Assembly (NCBI GenBank): GCA_947846985.1
Contig: CANTUZ010000011.1
Span: 15,302,096 to 15,366,095, forward strand
From: Fratercula arctica
Lineage: Eukaryota > Chordata > Aves > Charadriiformes > Alcidae
Length of the DNA: 64,000 nucleotides
Direction of reading: 5' to 3'
The notes beneath the pieces were generated by a model, which saw nothing but the letters and a program-made list of their open reading frames with translations, was not told the DNA's origin and made no database searches. Shown piece by piece: positions 1 through 11,500 of this stretch (positions are counted from its first letter, which is position 1; every line of letters begins with the position of its first letter). A program made the translations under genes and the position numbers.

Positions 1-2187
1 TTCTATGGCATGAGAACAGCAGCTGAAAGCCTTACAGATGCCTTCCCCCCACCCCAGCCTGTGCACGCTGCATAGGCTTTTGGGTGCTTCTAGCAAAATA
101 CAGGTGAGCTGGCAGGAGTGACAGACTTGTTTTGGTGTAGAGCTGCTTAAAAACAGCAAAGGGAAATGTGCATTCGATAACGGCTCCAGAAAAGTGCATG
201 GAAGAGGTCTATCGGACAAGAACGAATTCTAGCTGCAGACCCTTTCTCCCTTATCAAAGAAATGAGGCATAAAATGGAGCTTGTGATATTAGCACTGTTT
301 ACCAGAGAACTGGTTCGGGACTTGTCTCAGAGTCTGTAAATACTTCTATCGCCATGTCTGTGATATGACAACACAAAATGCAGTCTGACTTGTGCAGGAG
401 AGAGCATTAAATCTGTTAATAATAGCATTCTTGAAAATCTCTGTTCTACTACATCACTTTGCCATAACATATTGATTAAAATTCATAACATCCCATTTCA
501 ACCTGCCATATCATGGCATCTTTAAAGTAGTACATCACTTTGAATTTTCTCTCTTCAGCCATATATTCAGTACAGAAATACCGTTTGTGAAAATGTGGGC
601 AGCACAGAGCCCAGGAGAGCTACTGCTGAGCTCGGTAGCCATAGTGTTTCCGACGGCTTTAGGGGGAGTTGAATCCGGCCCGTTACACACAGCAAGCAAA
701 CAAAACCGAAGAACTCGTATTCCCAAACTGTCCTGATGCTGTCATTATCTATCAAATATATATATGGAAGAATTGCATAGTAATGTTTTTAGGATAAAAA
801 ATAGGCATTACAAACAAAATGGACAAGGGTAGAGGAATATTCAAATATACATTGTTCTATGTTTTCAAGTGCTTTTAACAGAGATGTTTCTGTCAAAGGC
901 TCTCCAGTGCAGTGCTGTTTTGCAGTTGATGTTTAGCACCCCTGACTTTAGTTTTGCCTAGGTAAATTACACATTGAAACATCTTGTGAGTTATTCTAAT
1001 TTTATATAGGATTTAAAAAAAAATAAATTTCATTGCTCTTCTGTGACGTGCACCACAGTTGCTATTCTGCCAACCTCCACTGAGACAGTCATGTAACTTG
1101 TCTTGCAAAGCACATCTCATCTTTACTTTTATCCACATTAAAACCTGGAATAATAATTTCAGCTTATATTTAGAATCTGCAGAGAGCATGCAGTAATGAA
1201 ATTGTGTGGCTAGTTCTCATCTGAGTCTTGATATTTTTCTTAATATATTCTCCAAATAGTCTAAATCTCAAGGTGATGACACTTTAAAAAAGTAAAAATT
1301 AGGCAGAGTTTTACCAAGTACTAAAAAGCCTTTTTTCTTCCATATTTTCCTTTCTTTCCTTTTTCCTCATCCCGCAAGCTCAGTCCCCTTGGAAAAATAC
1401 ATGATGTACCTAAAAGGAGAATGTTCTGTTCTTAAATGTGCAACTCGAAAGAACTGTTATGCAGAATAACAGCATAGTCTCTAAGGTAGTTGGCACATAA
1501 TCGCATTGGTCCAGTTCCCACAAAGTGCTTACGCACACAAGTTATTTTAATGCACTGAAGAAGTCCACTGAGATAAATGAAACTTCCTCTGTGTGCGTTA
1601 CACAAGGAAGCATTTGCAGGACTGGGGCCTTGGTGCTTAGCATGTCAAGAGTGAAGCTGTGTCTTAAATGTTTAAACTGAGTGGAAAACAATGTGTTCCG
1701 TGGGACACCGGTATATGTGCATTAAAAAAGGTTTAATTGTGTGGTCTATACCAGCTACCGGTTCTACATATATCGAAAATTTTTTAAAAATCCTAATTTA
1801 GATTATGGGTAGAGTGTGTTTTTCTTTGCATGGACATTGTGGTAGGCTCATTGAGAGCAAACTCTTCAGGACAAAGAATTCATAATGTAAAATTTTAATT
1901 TCATAGCAAAATATGGCTTTGTTGCTATGAATTAAATAGTGGCTAAGCAATAAACACATTGTCATAATTATATAGGAGGAATCCTTACTTAGATTTTTAT
2001 TTGGTCATTTCAAAGCAAGTTTGGACTCTTCAGGAGTTACCTTTCCAAGCACAGACCACACAAATGCAGTCCCCTTACAGAGTTGTAATCCTTTCTCTGG
2101 GAACTCCGGCAGCTTTAGTACCTTGTCATGTAAGTCACCAGCGCCCTGAGCAGAGATTTGTTTTAATAGCTGTCTGTTGTGTTGCAG
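1..2187. other. WNK2: WNK2 intron (partial), no exon recognised
   Basis: AT-rich sequence upstream of the first exon in the window. Open frames here are short and show no kinase-domain or WNK sequence. A pyrimidine stretch at about 1328-1370 is followed by no credible exon. It is taken as the 3' end of an intron because the exon at 2188 is entered through a normal acceptor. Confidence 0.7.
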
Positions 2188-2502
2188 CAGATGCCTGGAC
2201 ACACTCAGTACGCTTTGGAAGCTGGAGCCCAGGTGCCTGTGCTGCCTGTGCAACCTTCGATAGTCATGTCACCGCCTTTGCAGTTGCAGCCAGAGCTGTT
2301 GCCTCCCCGTGGTGCTCCAGAAGGCATTGCCCAGGTTCATGGCAGCCTTGCCACAGCTAGTCCGCCTGTCCCCATAGACCAGTGTCTGCCTCTTCAGCCT
2401 TCTGCTCTTCTGCAGCTTCAGCCCGAGCTTTCCCAGCCGCTGGGTCAGCAGCTCCCAGCCCCCTGCTCAGCTCTCCAGGCAGTCGTGGAGACATCTCAAG
2501 AG
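2188..2502 (+). CDS. WNK2: WNK2 exon: proline/glutamine-rich linker
   Basis: The exon runs from a gttgcagcag acceptor to an AAGAG|GTAGAG donor, phase 0 at both ends. The peptide is rich in P, Q, L and A (for example [20 protein letters not shown] and [20 protein letters not shown]). It has no folded domain and fits the disordered linker between the first autoinhibitory region and the second PF2-like domain. Assignment rests on strand, phase continuity with the exon at 5339 and composition, because this part of the family is poorly conserved. The acceptor is a NAGNAG, so the first residue (Gln) may be optional and the exon may start at 2191. Confidence 0.8.
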
Positions 2503-5500
2503 GTAGAGCCGTTTCCTCCAACATAACTCACCAGCTTCACCCTTAACCTTCTTACTCCTTTGTGAAATAATGGGCTTATTTCACAAGGGAGATTATCCCC
2601 CTTTACCATACAGAGCCGCTTGTCCTAGATGCTAGCACCTCTGGGTCAGCAAATAATTGAGTATTTCAAATGAAGCTGGAAACCGCACATTGCACCTTGT
2701 GAAATGTCTCCTTGAAGTAATGAGGCAGCAGGACTAAGTTCTTCTTTGTCCCTAGCTGAGCACAAACACAGAGCTAAAAATTACTTTAAGTGCCGTGGGT
2801 CAGTAAGAAGCTGTTCTGTAGTCTCATCCATGTTTTGTTCAGTCTTGTTTTAAATGTCTCAAGCACCTGTGCAACCAACCATCATTTGCCTTAAGAAACT
2901 GCTCCATAATCAGATTCTTCACTATGTAAAAGCTCTTCATGCTCCTCAGCTTGAGTCTTATTCCCATTTCATTTAGCATTGTATCCTCCTGCATTGCCTG
3001 AATTCTAGTCTAGCCCTCAGATTTTTGTTTCTTCAGATATTCATCGGTGTTCCCAATTCTCAGTGGTCATATAAGCAAGATACATTTTATTGGTTTTCTT
3101 TATAAAACTGTCAGCTCCTCTGGTCTGCTATTTTGACTTTTCTTTCCTCTCCCGTAATTGTTTAACCTTCAGTCTTGACAGAATGTCACAGAACACTGCC
3201 TTCTCTTCAACTCTTTAATTGATATCCATAAGCAAAGCAAAACAAAGATTTTAGCATTTGTACAAGATTTCAGTAAATAAGTCTAATTTCTTCTCCACTT
3301 CTGAATGGAAATATCCCTCAGCAGTTCTGCTTTCGGAATTGTTCCTCTTGAGGCTCTCTGTTCTGAGCTACCTTTCCTCCCAAAATAACAGTTTCCATCT
3401 TTTCAAACTAAGTTTCTTTTAGTTTCCGTGCACTTGCCGCATGCCCTGACTATGCAGTACAGCCGGGGAGTTTCCTTAGAGGTACAGCTTAACTCCTGCT
3501 CCAGAAGGTGTTCAGTGAGGATGCTGCCAACACTAAAACTAGATTCTTGTTCCCCATTTTGCCTCTCCTTCTAGTGGCAGTCTAATTCTTGCGAAATGAA
3601 TATTCCTGGTGTGATGTAGTACATTTCCTGATGAATCTCTGTATCCTATGGGTTAGATACAGCAGAAATGGTAGAACCCATCTATAGTGCTTCACTTGCA
3701 GAATGCCCAGTAAAGCCTGGCTGTGTCGGGCATATCCCTTACTCCAGGCATTTCTTCTCCAACTGCCCTTTTTCTGTATTCACAGCTCCTGTCAGGTGCA
3801 ATGCTGATGCAGAGCTACAGCCTTCCATGCAGGGTCCATCCCATTAGAGGTTCTGGAGACAGGAATAAACCTCATTGTTAGTGTGCAGTGTGATACGGGG
3901 GTTACAAGTTGTCCTATATTACCCGAGAAATCCATGTCCACTGAGGCACATGGCTGTCCTCTCACTTTATCATACCCCTAGGAACGTTTAACCACTGTTT
4001 TGATAACTTCATTCTCATATTTCATCTGGAAGTTAACTCCCTTCTCTCTTTCAATTTAAGTCCAATATCGTAGGCTGGTCACATTGATCAGCGTGCTCCC
4101 CATGCTGATTTTATGACATATATTGCTAAGGTTTTCTGGGATGTAAGAGGAGTTTCATATCTGTGTATATTTGAAACACTGCATTTTGTGACTACTCTGC
4201 CATAACGTTTTTATCTCTTATCTTTTGTTTAAATGTGTGGCGGCACTCAGACCAATCAGGCAAATGAGATTTTGTAAGGCGCTTGGTCAAGTGCATTACT
4301 AAAATTTAGATACATTATGTCTGTGTTCTCACTGTTCATTAATTTTGCAGTTTTGTTGAAACTGCAGTCGAGCTTGGCATGGTATATGTGTGGGGTTACA
4401 AGCAATGAGTGGGGTTGACTGGTTAACCACTAAGCTTTTAACTCCAGTCTACCAGCTGCTGTGGTGTATTAAGATGTAGTGATGATGGTCAAGGGGCTTG
4501 TTTCTAGCTGTGTGTCTATAGAAGTATTTTATAGACGTATGTTTGTAAATATATTATAAATATATATAAAGTTATATATATATTTATGAATATATTTGGG
4601 TGTGTGTATATACATGCACAGTTATATACATGCACAGGTGTGTGTGTGTCTGTGTACGTACGTGGTAAGTTTGTTACAGCAGGACCAGTAGCATCGTCAT
4701 CACAAATTCTGTGAAAATGGGTGTACCTGATGCAAAAGTCATGCTGACGGTGTCTGTCCTAGCCTTGCAAGCAGGAAGAGGGAAGCTTGGTGAGAAAATG
4801 TCTACTGTGTAGAGAGCAAGGGGACATGGTGTGAGGGTGGTGTTTTTAAATGATGAATTTTCATCTTTTATTTATAAGTTCCCCAGAAATTTTCACAGTA
4901 AGCCAAATGCAGTGAAAGTACTTAATATATTTCAGGAAACTATACAAAGCCATGAAGCAAATTAGCTTATACATTATATCTGTTCAAAAAATAAAATTAG
5001 GCAGGTGCTGATGTGGATTTGGCCTGCAGTCAGGTTTTTCCATTGTGGTGAGAACTGTTTTGTTTTTTTCACCACCTCTTCTGCTTCAGAGACAGCAGAA
5101 GGGAACTAGTGGATCAGTGGCTCTGTCTTAAAAAGTGGTTGCGCACAGATACTGATGCTTTGGACAGAAGTAATGTCGGGAGGGTAAAATGGGGCATTTA
5201 TTTTTTTCTGAGTTCCAAGAACTGGTTAAACAGAATGGTTCAGGATTACTGGTATCTCAACAGCAAAACCTTTCTTAAAGGTGTTTTTCATCTGCTAATG
5301 CAATGCATTTACTTAAATGACTTTTTCTTACGTTTTAGGAGCAGGCAATACAGGACAAACTTCAAACTCTGTCACAGAGCTGTGAAAGGTATCATTATAA
5401 TCTCTTTGGCATAAGAAATGTTTTCTTTCTGGAGGCTGTTTTTCCCCTCTCTTTACAAGGCTGGGCCAAATGCCTGCCCTTTGCTTGGGCAGAGAGAAGA

Positions 5501-8500
5501 GTAGCAGGGGCTGACCAGGAGAAGATGGAAGGATGCACGTCTAGGGAGAAAGCTCAGATGTTCTGTGTGCAGTGTGCCTATTTTGGCTCCTCCAACTCTT
5601 AATTCTTTAGTTTGGGTGGTGCCTTGGTGTATGTACAACAGCTTTCATTTCAGCACGTAACTTCTCTTTTTGTTAAGATAACTGAGGCGGTACAGACCCT
5701 GGTTTTGACGCTGTTGAATCTGTATAAAAACATGCTGCACTGGTGTGATCGGGTGTATAGTGTATTGCCTCTTTGGGAATGAACTGGGTATGCCTGTATC
5801 ACCTTCTGTAATGGTCTTTCCCCAGGTTTGTTACGGGGGTCGGTGTATCAGTGGGAGCTGTGTGTTGAGCCACCCAAGGTTATCGTTGCAAGCGCAGGAA
5901 CACGCAGCCCAAATCTGTTCTGTGGTTTTGCAGGACACGAGGCCGCACTCAAGCCCAGTAATGCTAATGACAGAAGTAATGATAAATAACCCCTGAGCCA
6001 GCTCAGCACTCGTCAGGACCAAAAGCAAATTTCCATGTCTGCCAGCCCTCAGCTGCCCATTTTTGTACGCAGAAGCGGGAGGGGAAGCAGTGAGGAAGAG
6101 CCCTGGAGAGGAAGGCTCACTGCTGGATGGAGAGGGGCTGGCTGGGGCCAGTGACTGCGGCTTCAGGGCAGGACTCCCGTCCTCAGGCATCTGCTGCTCC
6201 CTGGCCACAGCTTCTGCTTCCACACAGCAGTAAGCTGGGTTTTCAGTCTTTGATATGGATAAGGTGGATACCAACAATGCGTGTTTGTAAGCATTGCCTG
6301 TTGCAGGAGCCAGCACCAGCTTCGTCCTTACTCATTATAAAGCTTTGGGGTTAGGATTTTAGGATTTTAGTGTCTGTTTTTTATTTTCCTGAATGAGTTA
6401 AGCTTATTAACTTTGAAGACACCTCTCTTACTATTTTCATTCCACCCCACCAAAACCATTAGCCTGATGGAAGTCAGTGCAACCCCGCAACCTTAAAATG
6501 GAACATTTTTTTCCCCCAAGAATTTACTGCTTTTAAATACAGCGTGGAAAGTGAAATCTGATTTTTTGTGACTATAGGTTAGTTGGGGCTATAAATAAGT
6601 TAGACAAAATGAGTTCATTTTGTCTATCTAGTCAGTTGTAGAAAGGCACATCCAGTTTTCAGTCATCTTTTGAATTCCAATTTCCCTGTTCCAGAACTGT
6701 GTTTGAAAAGGTGGCCGTCGTGACTGCAGCAGCAGGGAGAGGTTGTGTTAGCAGGTGTCTCACAGTCGTAGGGGGAGATCTCCCATTTCCAGGCACAGAG
6801 GTAACTCAGCGCCGGAGCTGGGCTCTCCGCTGGTAGAGTGGAGGGTAATGGCACATGAAGCAAACGGCTGGCAATTCCAGCAGAGGTGCGATCTAGGGTA
6901 TATCCTAGGCACAAAATGTGTTCACTTTCCGAACACAGGAGTTACACATACAAGGTAGCTGCAAAGGGAGTAGGAACAAGCTGTTCTGCGCAACTAGTGC
7001 AGAACAAGAAGTAAAAGCCTTAAATTTAAGGAAGACTTGAATTCTTTTGTGCCTGTATGGCTAAATGAACACAGGAATAAATTGTCCAGGAAGGTTATGA
7101 AATCTCACAGGAGCTTTGTAAGATTAGTTTACGCAAACCTCTGTGAGGGCTGGTTTAGCCAGAGCTGATCATACCTTGGGGTAATAAATAGGCCAGATGG
7201 TCTTATAAGGTTCCTTCCTGACATGGTTTTTATGAACCTCTGGAAATTTCCTGCAAATTACCAGCATGTTGACATTTTCTGTACATGTCATATTACAAGG
7301 TTGTTAGCAGCTGCTGTTTTGGCTGCTAAAAATAATATGCTGTTGCTAGCTGGTCATCTGGGATATTGTGGCATAAAACCTTCCTTCTGATCCTTGAAAA
7401 CTGCCCAGAGAGACAGTCTCTTACGGGATGCTGTACTGACTTCTTGCTTTTTTCCTTCATCTCTGACCAACATAAACTGTCCCTGTTTAGACCTTCTGCT
7501 GTGAGTGCAGACAGGCAGGACTTGAGGAAACTGGGCCTTAGAAAAATAGGAACTAGTGCAGTTCAGAGAGGAACGGTAAGGGTCCCTGAAGTGAAGGGAT
7601 TAGAGGGATGTAGTGATATATTAAAAGTGATGGGACTTTCCCTGTGGTATTGGCAGAAATGTTAATAGATCATTTCTTAATAGGTGTGGTAGCCAGAGTA
7701 CAAGCCTGACCTGGAGTAGTTCCCTTCCCTTACTGAGTGTCTTTCAGTAGGTGGCTCAGTTTGGGCCAAAAGAGTGCAGATGTACTTTTTTTTTTATTTT
7801 TTTCAGTCTCTGTTGTAGTGTATCTTACCTATGTATAGCTCCAGGGGGTGTGACAGTGGTTTTATTTGAGGGTTTTTCTTCCTTTCTCTTACAAAGCTAC
7901 ATGAGTCCCGATGTTGCTTCGGGTAAGGAGATGAGTGACAGCTTTGAAGGAGCAATAGGAAGTGGAAAACAAGAAGGAAAGTCTGCGAAGAAGCATAAGA
8001 AATCTACCCGCGCTCGTTCACGCCAGGAGAAGTCCAACAGACCAAAACTGACCATATTAAATGTAAGTACAACCTCTTTGAGGGTAACTGTAGGATTCCT
8101 TTGGCTTTGCCAGAAATAACTGTTAATCTTTGCCTGCAGGTTTGTAACACGGGGGATAAGATGGTGGAGTGCCAGCTTGAAACACACAATCACAAAATGG
8201 TGACATTTAAGTTTGATTTGGATGGGGATGCGCCAGAGGAAATTGCTACTTACATGGTAAGACTTGGTGATGCGGCTGCCCGCAGTCTCTGAATGCACCA
8301 AGTTGCTTCAGACAACACGTTCTCACGTGCACTTGTTGACCGAGCTGACTGGTAGCCGTGGAATGGGGCATTAATTGAAACGTTACTGTTTTCCTCTTGT
8401 TTTGATGTGACCTTATAGGTAGAGAATGAATTCATCTTGCAGAGTGAAAAAGAGACGTTTATTGAACAAATGAAAGATATTATTGATAAAGCAGAAGATA

Positions 8501-11500
8501 TGCTCAGTGAAGATACAGAAGGAGAACGAAGTTCTGATCAGGGAACGAGTCCCCAACAAGATACCGATAGACTGGAAATGAACGAGGTAAGAAATGTTAA
8601 ATAAAGATTTCTAGTTTGATTCCTTTTTCTTAACAACCAGTTACTGTAAACTAGTTTTATGTGCTGTGTTAAAAAAAAATAAAAATTTGTAGCTAGAAAA
8701 ACAATGCTTTTATTCCATTAAGGCTTACTACATGAGTGCTCCTTGGAATGATGCTCCTCTTGCATTGATACGAGACAGCTAGTTCTTCAATTGTTTTGGT
8801 TTAATTTTTTCAACAGGAGAAGCGGCAGTCTCAGATGAAGACACCTGTGTATCAACAAAATGGTAACTGTGCCTTTGAATACAAACTTAATCTCAAGCTT
8901 TAAGGGAGGGATGAGTTTATGCAGAAGTTTGCTAGATTCAGGAGGAAATCTACCAGTTACTGGTGGTTGGAGATATATCTAGAAATATAGGTATAACAGT
9001 GGTCCCTGCTGTCAGCAGTCTGGAAGATGACAGGGCTAACCTGCATGAGCCTAACATCTGGGGACGTTTAGGGAAGCCCCGAATTCCACCCGCTGATCAT
9101 CAGCGGTGGAAAAGTCAAGAAGGTACGGGCGAGCATACTCTTTTCACAACAATAATTAACGTTTGCAAGAGAAAGCTAAAAGATTATGTTTGCGTTGGTA
9201 ATTTAATCGAAATTTTGAACTCAAAAGTTTTTACCTACTTTGGTATCACGAGGGAGATCTTGGCCTTCTGAACACAATCGTTTCTTACAGGTTTTACAGA
9301 CAAACAGAATAGGAAGGGAATTGGCCCTTGATTCCCTCTGTAATGCATGCTGGTGGGAAAAAATGAAACCTCTGCTGAAGGAACCATCATTTCCAAAATT
9401 CTTGTTACTGCATGTGTATTTGCTCCATGCTGACAGGGGAAGAAGGATAATTTAAAACTTCTTTGACAAGTGTAGAAACTGGGAATCCTCCAAACTAGGC
9501 TTTCTGCTCGAAAGATCTGGTTTATTTTTTGCCTGTAAATGTCATGTAATGTCAGTACACCTTTTTTAACATAACATTTGTATTTGTACTAATGAAAGTC
9601 ACAAAGTGTGTATAGTTATGGTTTGCCATTTACATATGCCAGACTTTGAGATAAGATGTGGAAGGAAATATTAGCTAGAAAACTTCCAACATGGAAAAGT
9701 TAAGCTGCATAAACTTTACAAAGTTAACATATTTTTCATCGTGAGAAGACTGTCCACGGTACCATTAATAAAATTTTCCTGTCTGTAACTATCACCCTTC
9801 TAAAAGTACGAACACTTGAAAATAGATTTTCAAGTAACTTAAAATATGTGGCGGAATTGGGAGGCATCACTGTCTCCCTTCTGGAAGGGTTGAGAATCAG
9901 ATTAGGAGCTAGTACTGCAGAAGTTCTGATTTCCTTTCTAAACATAGAAATTAAGACTAGGTTTTGACAGATTATCTGGAATGAATGGAAACTATTGTGT
10001 TTACTTTTTATTTTCTTGTCATCTCTAGTTTTGCATACTGGAAAAAGGTGGTTTATTATATGTCCTGTTGTGGAAAACCCTACTACTGATGCACCAGAAT
10101 TTTCTCCACCGGTACCTCAGAGTACACAGCAGTCTGAAGGGCCAGGTATTTACAAACTTTACAGAAAATGTTTTCTTCTCTGAAGCTGCTGTGTCATCTC
10201 TCTTCTATTCTCACCTGTTTTAATTGTGGTTGTTTCACTTCGTTTAGTCGGAGGAAGAAAATGATGAATTTTGTTAAGTCATCCATTTAAGTGTATTCCT
10301 GGTATTGAATCAAATTAGGAATGTTTATTTGAGTTTCAGGAAAGTCTCAGTATTTTAACTCTGCCTTACGCTGTAAGGTACACTGCTGTTATAGAACCCC
10401 AGAATGACAGGGGTTGGAAGGGCCCTCTGGAGATCACCCAGTCCAACCCCCTGCCAGAGCAGGGTCACCCAGAGCAGGTGGCACAGGAACGCATCCAGGC
10501 GGGTTTGGAATGTATCCAGAGACGGAGACTCCCTCACCTCTCTGGGCAGCCTGTGCCAGGGCTCTGCCACCCTCCCAGGAAAGAAGTTCCTCCTCATGTT
10601 CAGGTGGAACTTCCTGTGTTCCAGTTTGTACCAGTTGCCCCTTGTCCAGTCCCTGGGCACCAATGAAAAGAGTTTGACCCCTTCCTCTTGACACCTGCCC
10701 TTTAGATATTGATGAGCACTGAGGAGATCCCCTCTCAGTCTTCTCTCCTCCAGGCTGAACAGCCCCAGGGCTCTCAGCCTCTCCTCATCAGAGAGGTGCT
10801 CCAGTCCCCTCATCATCTTCATAGCCTCTGCTGGACTCTCTCCAGTAGTAGTTCCATGTCTTTATTAAACTGGGGAGCCCAGAACTCCACTGTTCTAGTA
10901 AGCAGTGTCTGTTCAGTGAAATTTTCTTGCATAATCTGCAATTTTAGGTTCTAATTTGACTCGTATAACAGTTATTTTCTCAAAGGAAGCACTAATAGCT
11001 TACAGCTAGATGTGGTTATCACTGCAGCTAGCCAGGAGGTTTTGCAGTGACTTTCTTTCATTCCATGTGGCTCATTAAAAACTTACCTGATGTTTGTGCT
11101 CTTTCTAGACCTGGAGCAGTGGGATGATCAGCAAGTGAGCTCTGCCGTGATGGATCCGCCTGGTCTCTTAGCTGGTCAGCAGCCTCCCCTGCAAGCGGGG
11201 GTCTGTGACAGCCCCGTTGGAGCCTCTCCCTCTTTGGCACAAGTTCCTGCTGCCGCATCTTCCGCTGGCTTACTGAACCAGGCTGAGTTTCCAGCTCCAG
11301 CGCTCCCGGGATCTGCTCCAAATACCCTGGAGCCAGTGGCTGCTAATGGGGGTCAGTATTCTCCACAGAAGGCGGAGATGCCCGCCCCGCCGGGCGCTCC
11401 TGCCCCCCGTGCCTCCATGCTGGAGGAGCCATCCGAGGCCGCCCCTGCTCCTCCACACCGCCAGCCACAGGCCGATGAGGGCACGTGTGTCCCTGACGTG

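Larger units (their letters stand above)
2503..5338. other. WNK2: WNK2 intron with ancient CR1-like remnant and TA/TG repeats
   Basis: The 2.8-kb intron contains a 16-bp stem-loop (2555-2591), a degraded antisense CR1-like element (about 2820-4430) and a TA- then TG-rich simple repeat tract (about 4545-4665). No additional exon is needed to keep phase. Confidence 0.7.
5389..7896. other. WNK2: WNK2 intron with palindrome and old CR1 piece
   Basis: The intron contains a 12-bp perfect inverted repeat (6601-6626) and an old CR1 fragment (about 7076-7240). Open frames on both strands in 5740-6350 are not supported as exons. The poly-pyrimidine tract at 7785-7806 and 7873-7890 precedes the next acceptor. 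Confidence 0.7.

Noticed and set aside
5831..6316. 161-codon minus-strand open frame
   Set aside because: No recognisable domain or homology, antisense within a WNK2 intron, and no promoter or splice evidence.
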